Source: Gossypium raimondii (taxonomy: Eukaryota > Streptophyta > Magnoliopsida > Malvales > Malvaceae). Taken from it: a stretch of 64,000 nt of DNA. The DNA lies in contig NC_068577.1 of NCBI RefSeq assembly GCF_025698545.1, positions 1,302,001-1,366,000 on the forward strand, in the 5' to 3' direction. This document shows, one piece after another, positions 1 through 11,471 of this stretch; position 1 is the stretch's first letter, and the number at the start of each line of letters is the position of its first letter. Made by a program: the position numbers and the translations under genes. A model generated the notes under the pieces. That model saw only the letters and a list, made by a program, of their open reading frames with translations. It did not search any database and was not told the origin of the DNA.

Positions 1-1032
1 TATAGCATAAAAAAACCAAGGTGAATCGTACTAGCATAGTGTATATTTCAAAACTTGAATCATAGGTGGAATTGAAATTATCCATACTTCGAAGGGTATA
101 TGGAAGAAAAATGTTTTGATAATCTTAATGATACGGATTCAAATTCAAATGATGATGAGTTTAGTCAGGGACCAACAAATGAGGATAAGGAGCATATGTT
201 AAATATTAAAGAGGGGATAACCCAACAAATATGCACTAAAACAATTAGGTAAAATTGCATATGAGGTTCATTTTTCTTTTAATTTTTATTAGTAATTATA
301 TTATTAACTACATACTTTTTAGACTAACATGATATATATGATGATTTTATTTTAATTTTTGTTACTTATTTAGAAATTGTTTTTACCATACTGATAATTT
401 TTATAGTAATTAACATTTTCGTAAAATGTAAATTATGTAATTGTATAATTACAATTTGTATTACCAAACATGACATAGGGAATTACGATATAATTACACT
501 CTGCCAACCAACATATCTAGTAATTACATTTTATTCAATTACTTTGAGTTGTTCAAGCATATCCTAAATTGACATTAAAGATCATTTATTAGTGTTATAT
601 GATAATAAAATGTAATATTAATTAATATAATAGTACATTAATAAATGTGAAATTAATTATTTAGGTCATATCTTTTAAATTTTCTAAATAAAAATAATAT
701 AATATATTATTAATTAATAAAATGTAAATCTATAAAATTATTGAATATAATCGAATAAAATAAAATAATAAAACCCTAGTTTTTTAGTTATAAGTTTTAA
801 TTAAATAAATATAATTTCTGTAGATATGGTTTTATTTTAAATATCAAGTTAAAATATTTTTATAATTAATAAAATTAAATCTATAAGTATGATTTTATTT
901 TAATATGATAGTAATTTTTATTAATAATGTTTCTATTAAATATTGAATATGAAACTAGTAAATAGGTTTTACATTCATAATAAATTATTAATAATTATAA
1001 TTATTTTATTAATAGTGTTTTGATTTTTAGTG
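1..1032. other. AT-rich intergenic DNA
   Basis: Very AT-rich sequence with many stop codons in all frames. I see no gene, RNA or delimitable repeat here. Confidence 0.6.
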
Positions 1033-1041
1033 TAATAGTTA

Positions 1042-2114
1042 GGCAAAATAATGCCTATAGGCCGTTTAATTTAATTAATTAGGCTAGTTTTAAAATTAAT
1101 TAAGGAAATAGGCCGATTTTAGGAGAGAGAAATGAAAAGCGCGTCTAGCTGGGTGCATTGTGTTATGACCTCTTCCGTTCTATCTTCAAGATCTTCAGGG
1201 AGCTCATTGAAATTATCCTTTAACCAATTCATCAATATCCGACCACCTTCAAACTTGTCTGGGACTTTGCCCAACAATGATTTGTAGAGGCCCACTTTGC
1301 CTGGAACAATCGTTGATCCCGTGATGGCTGGCCCATCCACTGACAGACCGATTTGTAGTGATACGTCTTCGAGTGTAATTGTACACTCGTTGCATGGAAG
1401 GTAGAAAGTGTATGTTTTGGGCCTCCATCTTTCCACCAATGTGCTGATTAGTGTCAAATCGAGTTTGTAGCCCCTGGACATGCGAGACATATGTAAGAAT
1501 CCAATCGCTTGGAAGTGGCCACAAATTTCAAGGATCACAGACTTTCCCATATCATGAATGAAGCCCTCCGAAACATGATCATCCACCTATTTACACAATA
1601 AAAACAATTTAAAATTAAAAAATAATAAATTTAACATTATTGAAATTAACAAAATTTAAATTTTCAGCTTACCATTGCTAATTGAGCGGAGAAAATATGC
1701 TTGCAATCGAAGTGGATTAGAGAGGCAGCCATTCGTGAGAAATCGATTTGAACGAATAAAAATGAGATAATTAAAAAATATATTTTTAAATTAAAATATC
1801 AAAAATTTTAAAATGAGAGAGTTGAAAGAGTTGAGAGGGTTTGAGAGAGTCGAGAGAGTTAAGAGATGGATGTAAATAAAAAAAATGAAATTTGGGAGTA
1901 TTTATAGGGTAAAAAAAATTTAACTGTTGGTATATTTATTTTTTTACTTTTTTGGAAAGCGCATCCAGCGAGGAGAACTTTCCTGACACCTATACAGAAA
2001 ACTCGTCAAGTTAGACGCGCTTTCTATTTAAATCGGCCTATTTCCCTAATTAATTTTAAAACGGGCCTAAATGCCTAATTAATTAAAAAAACGGCCTATA
2101 GGCCTTACTTTGCC
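1042..2114. mobile_element. Non-autonomous Mutator-like element (MULE) carrying a PMD gene
   Basis: The element is bounded by inverted ends. The left end begins GGCAAAATAATGCCTATAGG and the reverse complement of the right end begins GGCAAAGTAAGGCCTATAGG. The inverted similarity runs roughly 110 bp inward, to a shared GCGCGTCTA motif. It is flanked by a near-perfect 9-bp target-site duplication: taatagtta at 1033-1041 and caatagtta at 2115-2123. A 9-bp duplication with long inverted ends is the hallmark of Mutator-like elements. There is no transposase, so the element is non-autonomous. The only coding content is the two-exon plant mobile domain gene on the minus strand, whose last codons run into the left inverted repeat. 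Confidence 0.82.
1119..1732 (-). CDS. Plant mobile domain (PMD / MAIN-like) short protein, transposon-borne
   Basis: Two exons, 1673-1732 and 1119-1586, join at GT-AG borders into about 175 codons. The start at 1732 gives MAASLIHFDCKHIFSAQLAM, and exon 2 continues VDDHVSEGFIHDMG. Recognisable family motifs are RWRPKTYTFYLPCNECT and ITLEDVSLQIGLSVDGPAIT, typical of the aminotransferase-like plant mobile domain of MAIN/MAIL proteins. Full family members are several hundred residues long; this copy keeps only the N-terminal part and ends ALFISLS inside the left terminal repeat of the host MULE. PMD proteins are known both as transposon passengers and as domesticated silencing factors. I infer passenger or captured status here because both ends of the element enclose the gene. 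Expression cannot be judged from sequence. Confidence 0.72.
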
Positions 2115-2123
2115 CAATAGTTA

Positions 2124-2609
2124 TTATCACTTAATTATACTTCGAACACATATTAAATTACACTTATTATTCTAGACTAATTATCACTTAATTAGTGTTA
2201 AGTTATGTAACGATTAAAACTAATATTTAACACTATAAATATACGCATTAGAAAAACATTTTCATTCAAATAACATCTAAAGAAGTATTAATAAAAATCA
2301 TATTTTAGGGTTCTATTTCGATCACCAAAAAGATATGATTTTCATTATTATTTGAAAAGTTTAGTTGATATTTAATAGTTTAATTGTTATTTGATTTTAA
2401 TAAATTTGTATGACAAGTCATTTTATTTAATTATTTAATATTTTTTATCAGTTGTTTTCCACCTGTTCATTCTCATTGCTTTTAAAATATTATTTTATTT
2501 TCTCAATTATTTTCAAAATTAATAAACTTTTATTATGAATTAGACAAACTTTAATTTAATTAGTAGTATTTTTAATTATAAAAACATGTCATTTAATGAT
2601 TAAAAAGTA
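2124..2609. other. AT-rich intergenic DNA
   Basis: AT-rich sequence between the MULE and the plastid insertion. I see nothing identifiable in it. Confidence 0.5.
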
Positions 2610-3198
2610 AACACAGAGAATCTTCTTGTCTTATAGTTTAGGTGCTTCATCCATTTTTGGTTTCATTGCTTGTTGCTTTGTCTGGTTCAATAATACCGCT
2701 TATCCTAATGAGTTTTACGGGCCCACTGGACCAGAAGATTCTCAAGTTCAAGCATTTACTTTTCTAGTTAGAGACCAACGTCTTGAGGTTAACGTGGGAT
2801 TCGCTTAAGGACTTATTGGGTTAGGTAAATATCTAATGCGTTCCCGACCAGAGAAGTCATTTTTGGAGGGGAAACTATGTGCTTTTGGGATCTGTGTGCT
2901 CCTTGGTTAGAACCTCTAAGAGGTCCCAATAGTTTGGACTTAAGTAGGTTGAAAAAAGACATACAACCTTGGCAAGAATGGCACTTTGCGGAATATATGA
3001 TGCATGCTCCTTTAGGGTCTTTAAATTCTGCAGGTGGCGTAGCTACTGAGATCAATGCAATTAATTATGTCTCTCCGAGAAGTTGGTTAGCTACCTCTCA
3101 TTTTGTTCTAGGATTCTTCCTATTTGTGGGCCATTTATGGCACACGGGAAGAGCTCCGCAGCCGCAGCCGAATTTGAAAAAAGGAATTGATTGTGATT
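2610..3198 (+). pseudogene. psbC: Nuclear copy of plastid psbC (CP43) 3' part
   Basis: Translation gives photosystem II CP43 segments in order: [40 protein letters not shown], then after a frame change [45 protein letters not shown] and [16 protein letters not shown]. This is the last third of psbC, stopping about 14 codons before the normal end (after GIDCD), where homology is cut. A frame break lies near 2810-2870. Several arginine and threonine codons are changed in the direction expected from C-to-T decay of methylated cytosines, for example R to C, R to W and T to M. It is a nuclear plastid insertion and is not expected to be functional. Confidence 0.93.
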
Positions 3199-4269
3199 AA
3201 GCGTAACATTGGAACTAATATATATAATCATGAATTTAGAAAAAAAAATTAAACTAACGAGAATACCTTTTATTTTCTATTATATTATTAAATTCACATT
3301 TAAAAATAAAAAAAAACTTGAAATAAAAATAATTTTTTTGATAATTATACATTTAAAAATAATTATAATTTGATATAAGTTGTAATAATTACGCATTTAA
3401 AAATAATTATAATTTAATTTACACTTATTAGTTAAAAATTAGTGCTAATTTTAAAATAGAATTATTACTTGAATATTCTAATCATAAAATATAGAAAAAC
3501 AATTGATAATTATAATTTAAATTACAACTATTTGTTAAAATTTTGATGTAAAAAAAAAGCTGGGCTAATTTTGTTGATTTAAAATAAAGTTATTACTTAA
3601 TAAAATTCAAAGCATTTTAATTATCACTTAATTAGTATTAGAATTAATTATGCTAATTAGTTATTATTTTGAATAATGTTACTTTGCATTAATTGTAGAG
3701 ATTGTATTCAATAGTTTCTCTATTATTAAATGAATCAATTTAGTCATTATACTATTAAAAAGAATTAATCATCCAAATTGTAACAGAGTTAACATTTACG
3801 ATCTAAAAATAACTTGAATTTTTTTAATTGCAGTTCAATTTCAAACAAGATTATTCATCACACAACCATAAAAACTTAAAAATATTAACTTTGCTAAATA
3901 GTTAATGATTTTTTGTAAAATAGTAAATGTTAGCTCTATTCCAACTTAGTTTTATTTTATTTTTTAACAATACAAGGATTAAATTGAACCACTTAATAGT
4001 TAAAGGACCTCTCAAATACATTCACCAGTTATTAGCCATTGAATGGAAAGTAATACCCAAGGCAAAACCTTTGAATTATAGGTTTAATCAATTGGATTAA
4101 TTAAAATATAATTTGATATATAAATATTAAATATAATGGTCAGCTAATTATATTTTTTTGTCACTCAATTATGAAAATGTACAACATGGTCACTTAACTA
4201 TTTAATTGTTTTTTCTTATCACCAACTAGCTAATATAAAAATAGAAACACCCAAAGATAGATTAGAGTT
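3199..4269. other. AT-rich intergenic DNA with decayed foldback repeat
   Basis: No coding potential is visible. Around 4130-4260 there is a worn copy of the dispersed 'gtcactcaattatgaaaatg' foldback family, which is also seen at 16130-16290, 25430-25560, 33820-34100, 60075-60320 and 62795-63240. Confidence 0.5.
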
Positions 4270-4560
4270 TAGTCATTGCACTTTAATATGGTCATTTTAG
4301 TCCCTATACTTTTAGAATTTCAAAATTTTAGTTCCAACAAAATGATAACTTTTAAATTCATTCAATTACGCTATTTTCAAAATTTGATGTAGCAAACACA
4401 TTATCATATGTGTAATGTCACGTTAATTTACTATTTTCACATATTACTAAAATAATAATTAACAAATTTAACTACTTTTATTTGCATTAATACCGAATTT
4501 TAAAATTCAAAAATATAACAACTAAAAATAATGCAATTGAAAAATATAAATTTTTAAGCT
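4270..4560 (+). repeat. Dispersed repeat family F1, partial copy
   Basis: This stretch shares its order of motifs with copies at 41585-42085 and 54840-55320 and, inverted, at 60320-60690. The shared motifs are 'agtccctatacttttagaat', then a 'caaacacattatcatatgtg' segment, then 'ttatttgcattaa' and 'aaattcaaaaatataa'. The ends are complementary, so the unit can fold back. It has no coding capacity. It is probably a MITE-like DNA element; the boundaries are approximate. Confidence 0.55.
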
Positions 4561-4569
4561 ATCTTATTA

Positions 4570-4732
4570 TAGGTTCTGATCATATCTGATCTTTTTGACA
4601 TAATGCTTATAATTACCAATGGCCTCTCTCAAACCCATAAATAGAAGGATAATACGTTTTAACGCACTTGAACCCACATTCTCCTGTATTGATAACAACA
4701 CCCATACCAATCGAACTAATACTCAATCGGCA
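4570..4732 (-). mobile_element. tRNA-like SINE (family A) copy
   Basis: On the minus strand the copy starts CCGATTGAGTATTAGTTCGA and contains an A-box-like 'TAGTTCGATTGGTATGG'. A B-box-like 'GTGGGTTCAAGTGC' follows, then a body ending with 'ATTATCCTTCTATTTATGGG'. The same layout recurs at 34420-34530, 34663-34845, 36130-36272 and 62468-62690. Internal Pol III-type boxes without coding capacity indicate a SINE. Confidence 0.6.
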
Positions 4733-4745
4733 ATTGAAAAATATG

Positions 4746-6964
4746 AATTAAATCTAATTTTGTAAAAAAAAAAATTGCAATGGAGAGAGAAAACAAGTGA
4801 TGTTGGTAAATTAACCCACCAAACTGAGTACCAAATTTTGCTCCACATTAAATGCAACTTTTAGCCCATTTCTTTCATATTTATATAGATGAACCAGCTG
4901 ACAGGGGGCCAAGGCTATGAAAGGAAATTGCAAAAGAACAGTTATTAAGGGAAAATATAAGGTTTTATTACAAAGCAACTAGAAAAATCAGCAATGATTT
5001 ATGAGTAATAAAGGATTTTAGGACATTCGCCAAAGGAAAAGCCATTATTAAAGACATCAACATAAGCACTAAAATCTGGTTGATTTGTCCATTCATTGCG
5101 ACTTCTTTTAGTTTTTTTTTTTTTTGTTGTCTAAGGGATCTACTGGAGTGAATTCAATGACTAATCCTTTGCGTCTGGTATGCCCATTAAGGGAATAAAC
5201 GTTAGTCACGAATTTTAAAGCTACTCCATGCCCAAGGCGAGGATTGAACCCTCAACCATTGGTTAAGGTAGGAGAGACTTTTGCCATCTCACCTAACTCC
5301 CGTTATAAATGTGAAATTTTTATTATTTTTAAAATATTATATAGTAAATATATTATTATAAATGTAATGTTGTGTCAACTTGAAAATCCAATTCTATCAA
5401 TTTACAAAAGTTAGCCGTTCAACTTTCTTCGAGCCAAAACTTGGTCTTGCCACGATGACACCAACCTTTTCAATGATTTATTTTTCGTTTTTTTATTTCA
5501 ATGACTATAAAAAAATAGTTGTGGTTTTTGTAGTCACGATTTTAGTTTTGGTTTTGGTTTTTTAATTTAGTCTCTAGCCATGTTCTAATGTATATATGAG
5601 ATTTGTCAAGGTAAAGACATTGCCAGATCTATTAGGAACCATTTTCAAAGGATCTTCTCAAGAGGGTGTTCACAAAATTGGACTTTAAGATGTTGAGGAA
5701 GATAGTCAATTTAAGACTTACTTTTTGTGAAAATGATAAAGCGGACCTCTTGGGGCTTTTGACAATGATTTGTTGATTGGTTGCTGATCATCATCAGGTT
5801 GGTCTAATGGTAGTGAGGCTAGGATGCAAATATAAATGATTTAATTAAAGTGATGCATCTTTGAATTGCTTTTGAATCTTTTCAATATTACGGTTATTGT
5901 CGGTTTGCTTTTCTCATCTATTTGGGAATTTTTTTTTGCAAACATTGACATTTTTGCATCGACTTATATTGTTTTATGTATCTATTATTCTTGGTTCCTT
6001 TCATTGATAAGTATTTTTCTTCAACGGAATGTTATATCCGCTTGTTATATTTACGTAATACTTTAAAAAATTACCTCATTTAAGTTCATAGATGGCTATT
6101 TTTTGAGTCATAATTAAAATTCTAAATTTCGAAAAGTATAAGAACTAAAATGATCAAATTAGAGAGTAAAACTAAATCCACAAATTTACTTACAACATAA
6201 AATCAATAAGAGATTTTGGTCTAAAGGATTTAAATGTTATAATTTAAATTTTAAAATTCAAAAAATATATAAATTAAAATAATAAACTAAATCCAGACAC
6301 AAAAATCAATACAAAATTGGACCCCAACAAAACTATTGAGACATAATTTGCTCCATTCCCACTTGCTGCATTTATAAACCACCAACTGCTTTTCTTTCTC
6401 ACTGAGAAACTCATCTTATTATCTTTTTCCCAAAATATTTTATTTATTACAATCATAAACAGTACAATATCTTCCCCACAAAGAAACCCTAAATGTCTAA
6501 TTTCATAAATACACAATTCATGGACCCATATATATATATATATTTAAATTCAGCTTTTAAGTGCAGCAATTAATGCAAATGACTGACAATATCAACCCAT
6601 CAACTTACTTAGTTGTCCTTGATGGTCACTTGTCTCTTTTACACGGAATTTCAAGTCGGGTTAAGATTGAATTAAATGAATGAATGATATCTTATCATTA
6701 TTTTAGTTTGGGTAATTTTATATTTAGATAATTTTTGAACCACTTCAAATTTGGATCACTAAAATTTGAGGTTCCAAAATTTCAAATTAGATCATTTTGA
6801 TGTTGGAATCCACAAATTTAATAAGATTTGGATCAAAATGTACAGATTTCCGGATTTGGAGGACACCTCTTTGTGGTTGATTAGCTTAGCCTACACCTAA
6901 AGGACCAATGTTGAACCAATGTGCCGTTTCTACCGAGCTTCACTTTCTTATTAAGTAATTAAAA
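4746..6964. other. AT-rich intergenic DNA, one unclassified repeat scrap
   Basis: No gene is supported. A less AT-rich block at about 5130-5300 contains 'gaggattgaaccctcaacca' and looks like a transposable-element scrap, but I could not assign it to a class. Around 6110-6290 there is a worn 'attctaaatttcgaaaagta' piece related to family F1. Short open frames near 5380-5565, 5866-6066 and 6274-6516 are low-complexity and unsupported. Confidence 0.45.
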
Positions 6965-7343
6965 AAGGTTAAAATATGTTGATAGTCCTTATACTTTGAT
7001 AAAATTTGAGATTAAGTCCTTATATTTATAAAAGTTAAAAATTAAGTCCTCCTAGTTTTTTTATTTTAAAAATCCCAATTCAATCATTAATGTTGTTAGT
7101 ATTTTTTGGTTAAAATTTGTTAACTTGACATATTAATCAAGTTGCCTTATAAGACGTGGTATATGATTGATAGAAAATAAACATTTTAAGTGGACAAATT
7201 CGACAAAAGCTACTAACAACAATAACAATTGGAATAAGATTTTAAATTGAAAAGTGAGAGGATGGAAGTTTTAACTTTTAAAGTACAAGGACTACATCTT
7301 AAATTTTATAGAAGTACGTGGACTAATAATATATTTTAACCTT
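6965..7343. mobile_element. Foldback MITE with TTAAAA target-site duplication
   Basis: The left end is AAGGTTAAAATATGTTGATA, followed by 'gtccttatacttt' and 'aaaatttgagattaagtcct'. The right end, read as reverse complement, is AAGGTTAAAATATATTATTA followed by 'gtccacgtact' and matching inner sequence. The arms are about 100 bp each. TTAAAA flanks both ends (6959-6964 and 7344-7349). It has no coding capacity. Related but less clear copies lie at 43735-44030 and 58020-58360. Confidence 0.72.
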
Positions 7344-7649
7344 TTAAAATATTCATATCAGTTACATCCATAATTGCTTCAGATTGCTTCATTCTATTTT
7401 TACTAACTATAATATATGCTTAATATGTTCACTAACATAATTTATTATATATAATTATATATTATACAGACACTTTCAAGTATTTATATTATATATAATA
7501 TAAACATATATTTATGACTTATTATTAAACTTATTCAGAACACCCAAACTTAAATTCTTGTTTAATTGATAAAAGTATTAAACTCAAAAAATGAACTCAG
7601 TAAAATAAATAGGCTAATTTAAAAACTTAGGACAAGCTAATTGAGAGAG

Positions 7650-8880
7650 ACAAAGAACAAACATTGTATTTACTTCTTTTCATTCTCATTGCCTTTCGGA
7701 TGGTTGTTGGGTTTCCTCTTCCTATCCTGTGGTTTTTCATTACTGCCATTGTTAACATTGCCACCATTGTCATTTTTAACTTGTCCCTCTTCCTCATGGC
7801 CACCCTTACCATTTGTCTGTCTCTTTGGGCTTGGAGGACTTGAGTTTGTCTTTCCTTGAACCAAGCTCGACAAAGGACTTCGCCTTGATCATGGTTTAAG
7901 TAAGCTCTTTGACCTTTAGTCGAAGCAACTATTACTTCTCCCAAGGCTTTAACCCATCATTGAACTAGTAGAATGCCTTTTTTCACTCAAATTAAGGATT
8001 TGGAGTAACAACTTAGTGAACTCCCGTACACACTCTCGAACTGTGCCTTGTTGTGTAAGGCGGTGCAATTTAGCCCAAGCTTCTTCATCAGCATACTTAG
8101 GGTAAAATTGCTTTCTAAACCTATTTTAGAACTCCATCCAAGTTCTAGCAATATCACCTCGTCTCTCATCTGTGGAACTATGACGCCACTATAAAAGAGC
8201 GACATCAATAAAATAAATTTGAATAATGTTTACCTTAGTGACATTATCCTTTATGCTCATCACACAAAAGTACTATTCAATCCTTCATAAGAAGTTGTCC
8301 ACATCTTTCACGGACCTACTAGTCCCTTTAAAATCTTTCGATTTAGGAACATCCATCTTACATTTGGCTGTCATCCTAACATCACTTTACCCATGGCAAC
8401 TCTGTGAACGACAAGCTCACCCTTGAGCTACTCAATTTTAGTGTTCAAAGCCATCACCATGGCTTCAGTTTCCTCCTTCAAAGTCGTCATCAAAGCTTCA
8501 AGAGCATCATTCCTCTTAGTCAGCTTCACATCAGTGGAGTAGAAAACCCCTTGCATCTATTCCACATTCGCGTTAATGGCACCCAACACCTATTCTTTGA
8601 GTAGATCTTTCCTCGAGTCTAGCTTTGTGGTGCGTCCCTCAACTATCTCGATATTTCCCTTCATACTACCCATGGATTCCTTGAGATTGGTCACCCGACC
8701 TTCCAAAGTCGAAAATATATCCCTCGATCTACTAGCTTTCCAGACCCACCCATAGGTCTCCTGCAAACCACGCGACCTTAGGTAATTCATTTGCTTCAAA
8801 TTCACCTAAGTCAGCTTATCTCTCAAAAAGGCAAGAATTCTCAAAGAGATTCTCTAAGGCACCAAAACTTTGCAGAAGCT
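7650..8880 (-). pseudogene. Degenerate Ty3/gypsy gag
   Basis: Read on the minus strand in broken frames, the region gives a plant gypsy Gag in order. There is an N-terminal coiled-coil part (STLEGRVTNLKESMGSMKGN, then KLTKRNDALEALMTTLKEE and LKGELVVH). Then comes the gag core (YPKYADEEAWAKLHRLTQQG and TVREYVREFTKLLLQ). A charged, lysine- and asparagine-rich tail follows (7670-7870). Multiple stops and frameshifts separate these pieces. No protease, reverse transcriptase or integrase follows on the same strand, so this is an isolated gag remnant. Confidence 0.8.
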
Positions 8881-9312
8881 AACACTCAAGCAAAGAAGCA
8901 CAAAACGAATAGAAAAACCACAAGTAAGCAAATGCGCACTAAGCATTTGAGTAAATACTTTTAGAATATTCTATTACTTTAAATGAATTACAAATGAGGG
9001 GAAAGACTTTTATTTATAGTTAAGCTTCTTCAGATCCAACGATACAATTTAAATTACATCGGCAACTAAAATCGATGCCTATCTACAAGATGAGAGTCCT
9101 AGGGGATCTAAACACTATACAATCTTGTCCGTTAGGATTATAAATATTCATCATGGTAATTCTAATTTTACTAGAGTGTTTCACTAGGCCACCAAAATTT
9201 CAAATAGATACAAATTATCTTGCAAACAAATCAAATACCAACAACACCTATTTGCGACCGCATAAGGTTATCAACAATTCACATTCAACCTCCTCATCCT
9301 CTAAGAACAATA
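8881..9312. other. Probable retroelement flank of the gag remnant
   Basis: This lies upstream of the minus-strand gag start. It may include leader or LTR sequence of that element, but I could not find a matching second LTR. Nothing else is identifiable. Confidence 0.35.
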
Positions 9313-10671
9313 CAAGTTTCACTCGTCTAAAAATTTCCTTTGTAATCAATAAAATGTCTCAGTTAGGGGTGAGTAAAACTCGATTCGACTTGAAAAAATC
9401 GAAAAAAAATTCAAATTTCGAGTTAAATGAATCGAGTTATTCGAATCAACTCGAATTTTTTTTCAAATTTCGAGTTCGAATCGAGTTGAGTTTTCGAATT
9501 CGAATAACTCGAATAATTCGAATAATTCGAATATCAAAATATAATATTTTACATTTTTACCCCAAACTCCCAAACCTTTTTACTTTTCCCCCAAAACTTT
9601 TACTCCTTCCCACTTCCCCCCAAAACTTTTACTCCCCTCCCCTCCCAACCCCCAATCTACCCAAAATCCATTTCCTACCAAAATTTTACTCTCCCATTTA
9701 CTTTTTCTCAAAATTTTACTCTCAAAAACTCTCAAAACTTTTTATTTTTCCCCAAAATTTTTACTCACTCCCACTTTTCCCCTAAAACTTTTACTCCCAT
9801 CCCATCTCATCCCACCTCCCATCTACCCCAAACCCATCCCCCCTCCAATTTTTTTTTTAAATATTTTTCCTCCAAAATTTTACTCTCCCCTATTTACTTT
9901 CCCTCAAACTTTTATTTCTCAAAACTTTTTATTTTCCCCCTAAACTTTTACTTCTCACCCTTTACTCTCAAATAAAAAATCAAAATTATCCAAAAAAAAT
10001 CACTAAACATAAATAGTAATAATTTTATTTATATCTACTATTTATATTATTAAATTAAATTTCACATTTTATATTATTTATATTATTGAATTGTTTAGTC
10101 ATATTGAATATTTATATTAAAATTGAATTATTATTTATGCCATAAAATATTCGTGTTAAAATTTTATATTGGTATCAATATCACATTTTATCTTTAAAAT
10201 AACTTTTATTAAAAATCACATTTTGCATTTAATATATTTTTTAATTTTAAAATACATAGTCACAAGAATCTGAAGATAATTGAAACAACTAAGCAAGCAA
10301 AGAAGCTAACCAGTATATAAAATATTAATAAATAAATTATGAGGTGATGAAAGTTAATAAAAAATTTGATTAATGTGGACAAATTTTATTACGATGGGTG
10401 ACAGTGGTTACAAGGACCCAAAATTATTTTTTAAAATTTAACTCGAATAAATATATTCGATTCGATTCGAATTCCATCTCACTCAACTCGACTCGAGAAA
10501 ATTTTAAATCAAATTAGGATGATAAAATATGATTCGTCAACTCGATTAACTCGAAATTTTTTTATTCGATTTGATTCGATTCGATCGAGCACTCACCCCT
10601 AGTCTCAGTTGATGCATAACCCAACCATCGAGCAATGGGTCCTTGTTAAGCGCATTTTGCAGTATCTTTGT
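9313..10671 (+). pseudogene. Ty1/copia pol scrap split by a hAT element
   Basis: The left piece ends SFTRLKISFVINKMSQ at the insertion point. The right piece resumes in frame after the hAT element as LMHNPTIEQWVLVKRILQYL (10610-10671). Together they match the conserved copia segment between reverse transcriptase and RNase H (consensus form SFTRPDIAFAVN...MH.PT..HW..VKRLLRYL). Removing the hAT element and one copy of its 8-bp duplication restores continuity. Only about 40 codons survive, so it is a relic. Confidence 0.72.
9364..10601. mobile_element. Non-autonomous hAT-type element
   Basis: The ends are inverted: the left begins TAGGGGTGAGTAAAACTCGA and the right ends CACTCACCCCTA. An exact 8-bp duplication GTCTCAGT flanks it at 9356-9363 and 10602-10609. 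TAGGGGTGAG ends and 8-bp duplications are typical of hAT elements. Subterminal regions are filled with short 'aactcgaa'/'ttcgagtt' motifs in both directions. The middle (9550-9960) is strongly C-rich, with repeated 'cccaaaacttttactc' units. No transposase is present. Confidence 0.85.
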
Positions 10672-11355
10672 AACCCAACAATAATTTCTATTATCTCAAT
10701 CAACTTTTTCTACCTCAGACTTTATTGATAAGATTAATCTTTAAAAAAATCCATTAACCCCACAATTAGTGCTTCTTTAGAATTAAAAATCATGCCACTA
10801 ACACGAAATCCATACTCTTATATGCCCACACTATTATTTTAGGGAAATGATGACTTTTCATTTTGTTTTCTTGCTTGGATCTAAGTCAGCTATTTTTGTT
10901 CTTTTTAGAAGGAAAGGTGGTCCATTCTATGAGGAAGAAAAAGTAATAATGACACCATAAAATCACCAATAGCTAAGAAATGGAGATAAAGATTTTATGT
11001 TGGAGACTTTGGGGGACTTATAGCTAAACAATTAAAACTAAATCAAGCACTTCATCATCAAATCCAAATTGACATTTTGAATTAACATAATAACATATTA
11101 TTAGGAATATCTTAGTTTTGAAATTTATGCGTAGGTCATCAATACGTCGTTTATTATGTTAACACGAAATGAATTTTATAAAGGAATTATAAGTACAATA
11201 AGTAGTATGAATTCCAATAAACATAATCATAATCAATCATTGTAAAGACTAAATCGAAATAAGAATATATGTATAGGAGCTAATTCAGAAATTTTATTTG
11301 TGAATTCGAGATAAAATTATAAATATTTGGAGGCGTCCAAGTTATGGAAATTTAT
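10672..11355. other. AT-rich intergenic DNA
   Basis: No gene, RNA or delimited repeat was recognised. Confidence 0.5.
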
Positions 11356-11455
11356 TGATGGTCAGGGTATTCACCGCCCCAGATGTGGTTTGGGTTCGAA
11401 TAACGCTAGTCGCGTTGCTGTTAGGGCTTGACCCACTTCTCGTAATTCAAAAAAA
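11356..11455 (+). mobile_element. SINE-like element (family B) copy
   Basis: About 100 bp containing 'tttgggttcgaataacgc' (B-box-like) and 'gggcttgacccacttctcgt', ending in 'aattcaaaaaaa'. The same order occurs at 44305-44413. The A-rich end and tRNA-like internal box suggest a SINE. The A box is poor. Confidence 0.5.
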
Positions 11456-11471
11456 TATTACAATGTATCCA

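Noticed and set aside
5797-5830. A tRNA-like 'ggttggtctaatggtagtga' A-box at 5797
   Set aside because: No B-box or cloverleaf follows at the right distance; it is too little for a tRNA or SINE call.
7641-7859. A hydrophobic plus-strand open frame resembling a small membrane protein
   Set aside because: It is the complement of the low-complexity, charged tail of the degenerate minus-strand gag.
9153-9785. A 210-codon plus-strand open frame with many serine, leucine and phenylalanine residues
   Set aside because: It crosses the hAT boundary at 9364 and most of it is translation of the C-rich repeat; only about 17 codons before the boundary are real copia relic.
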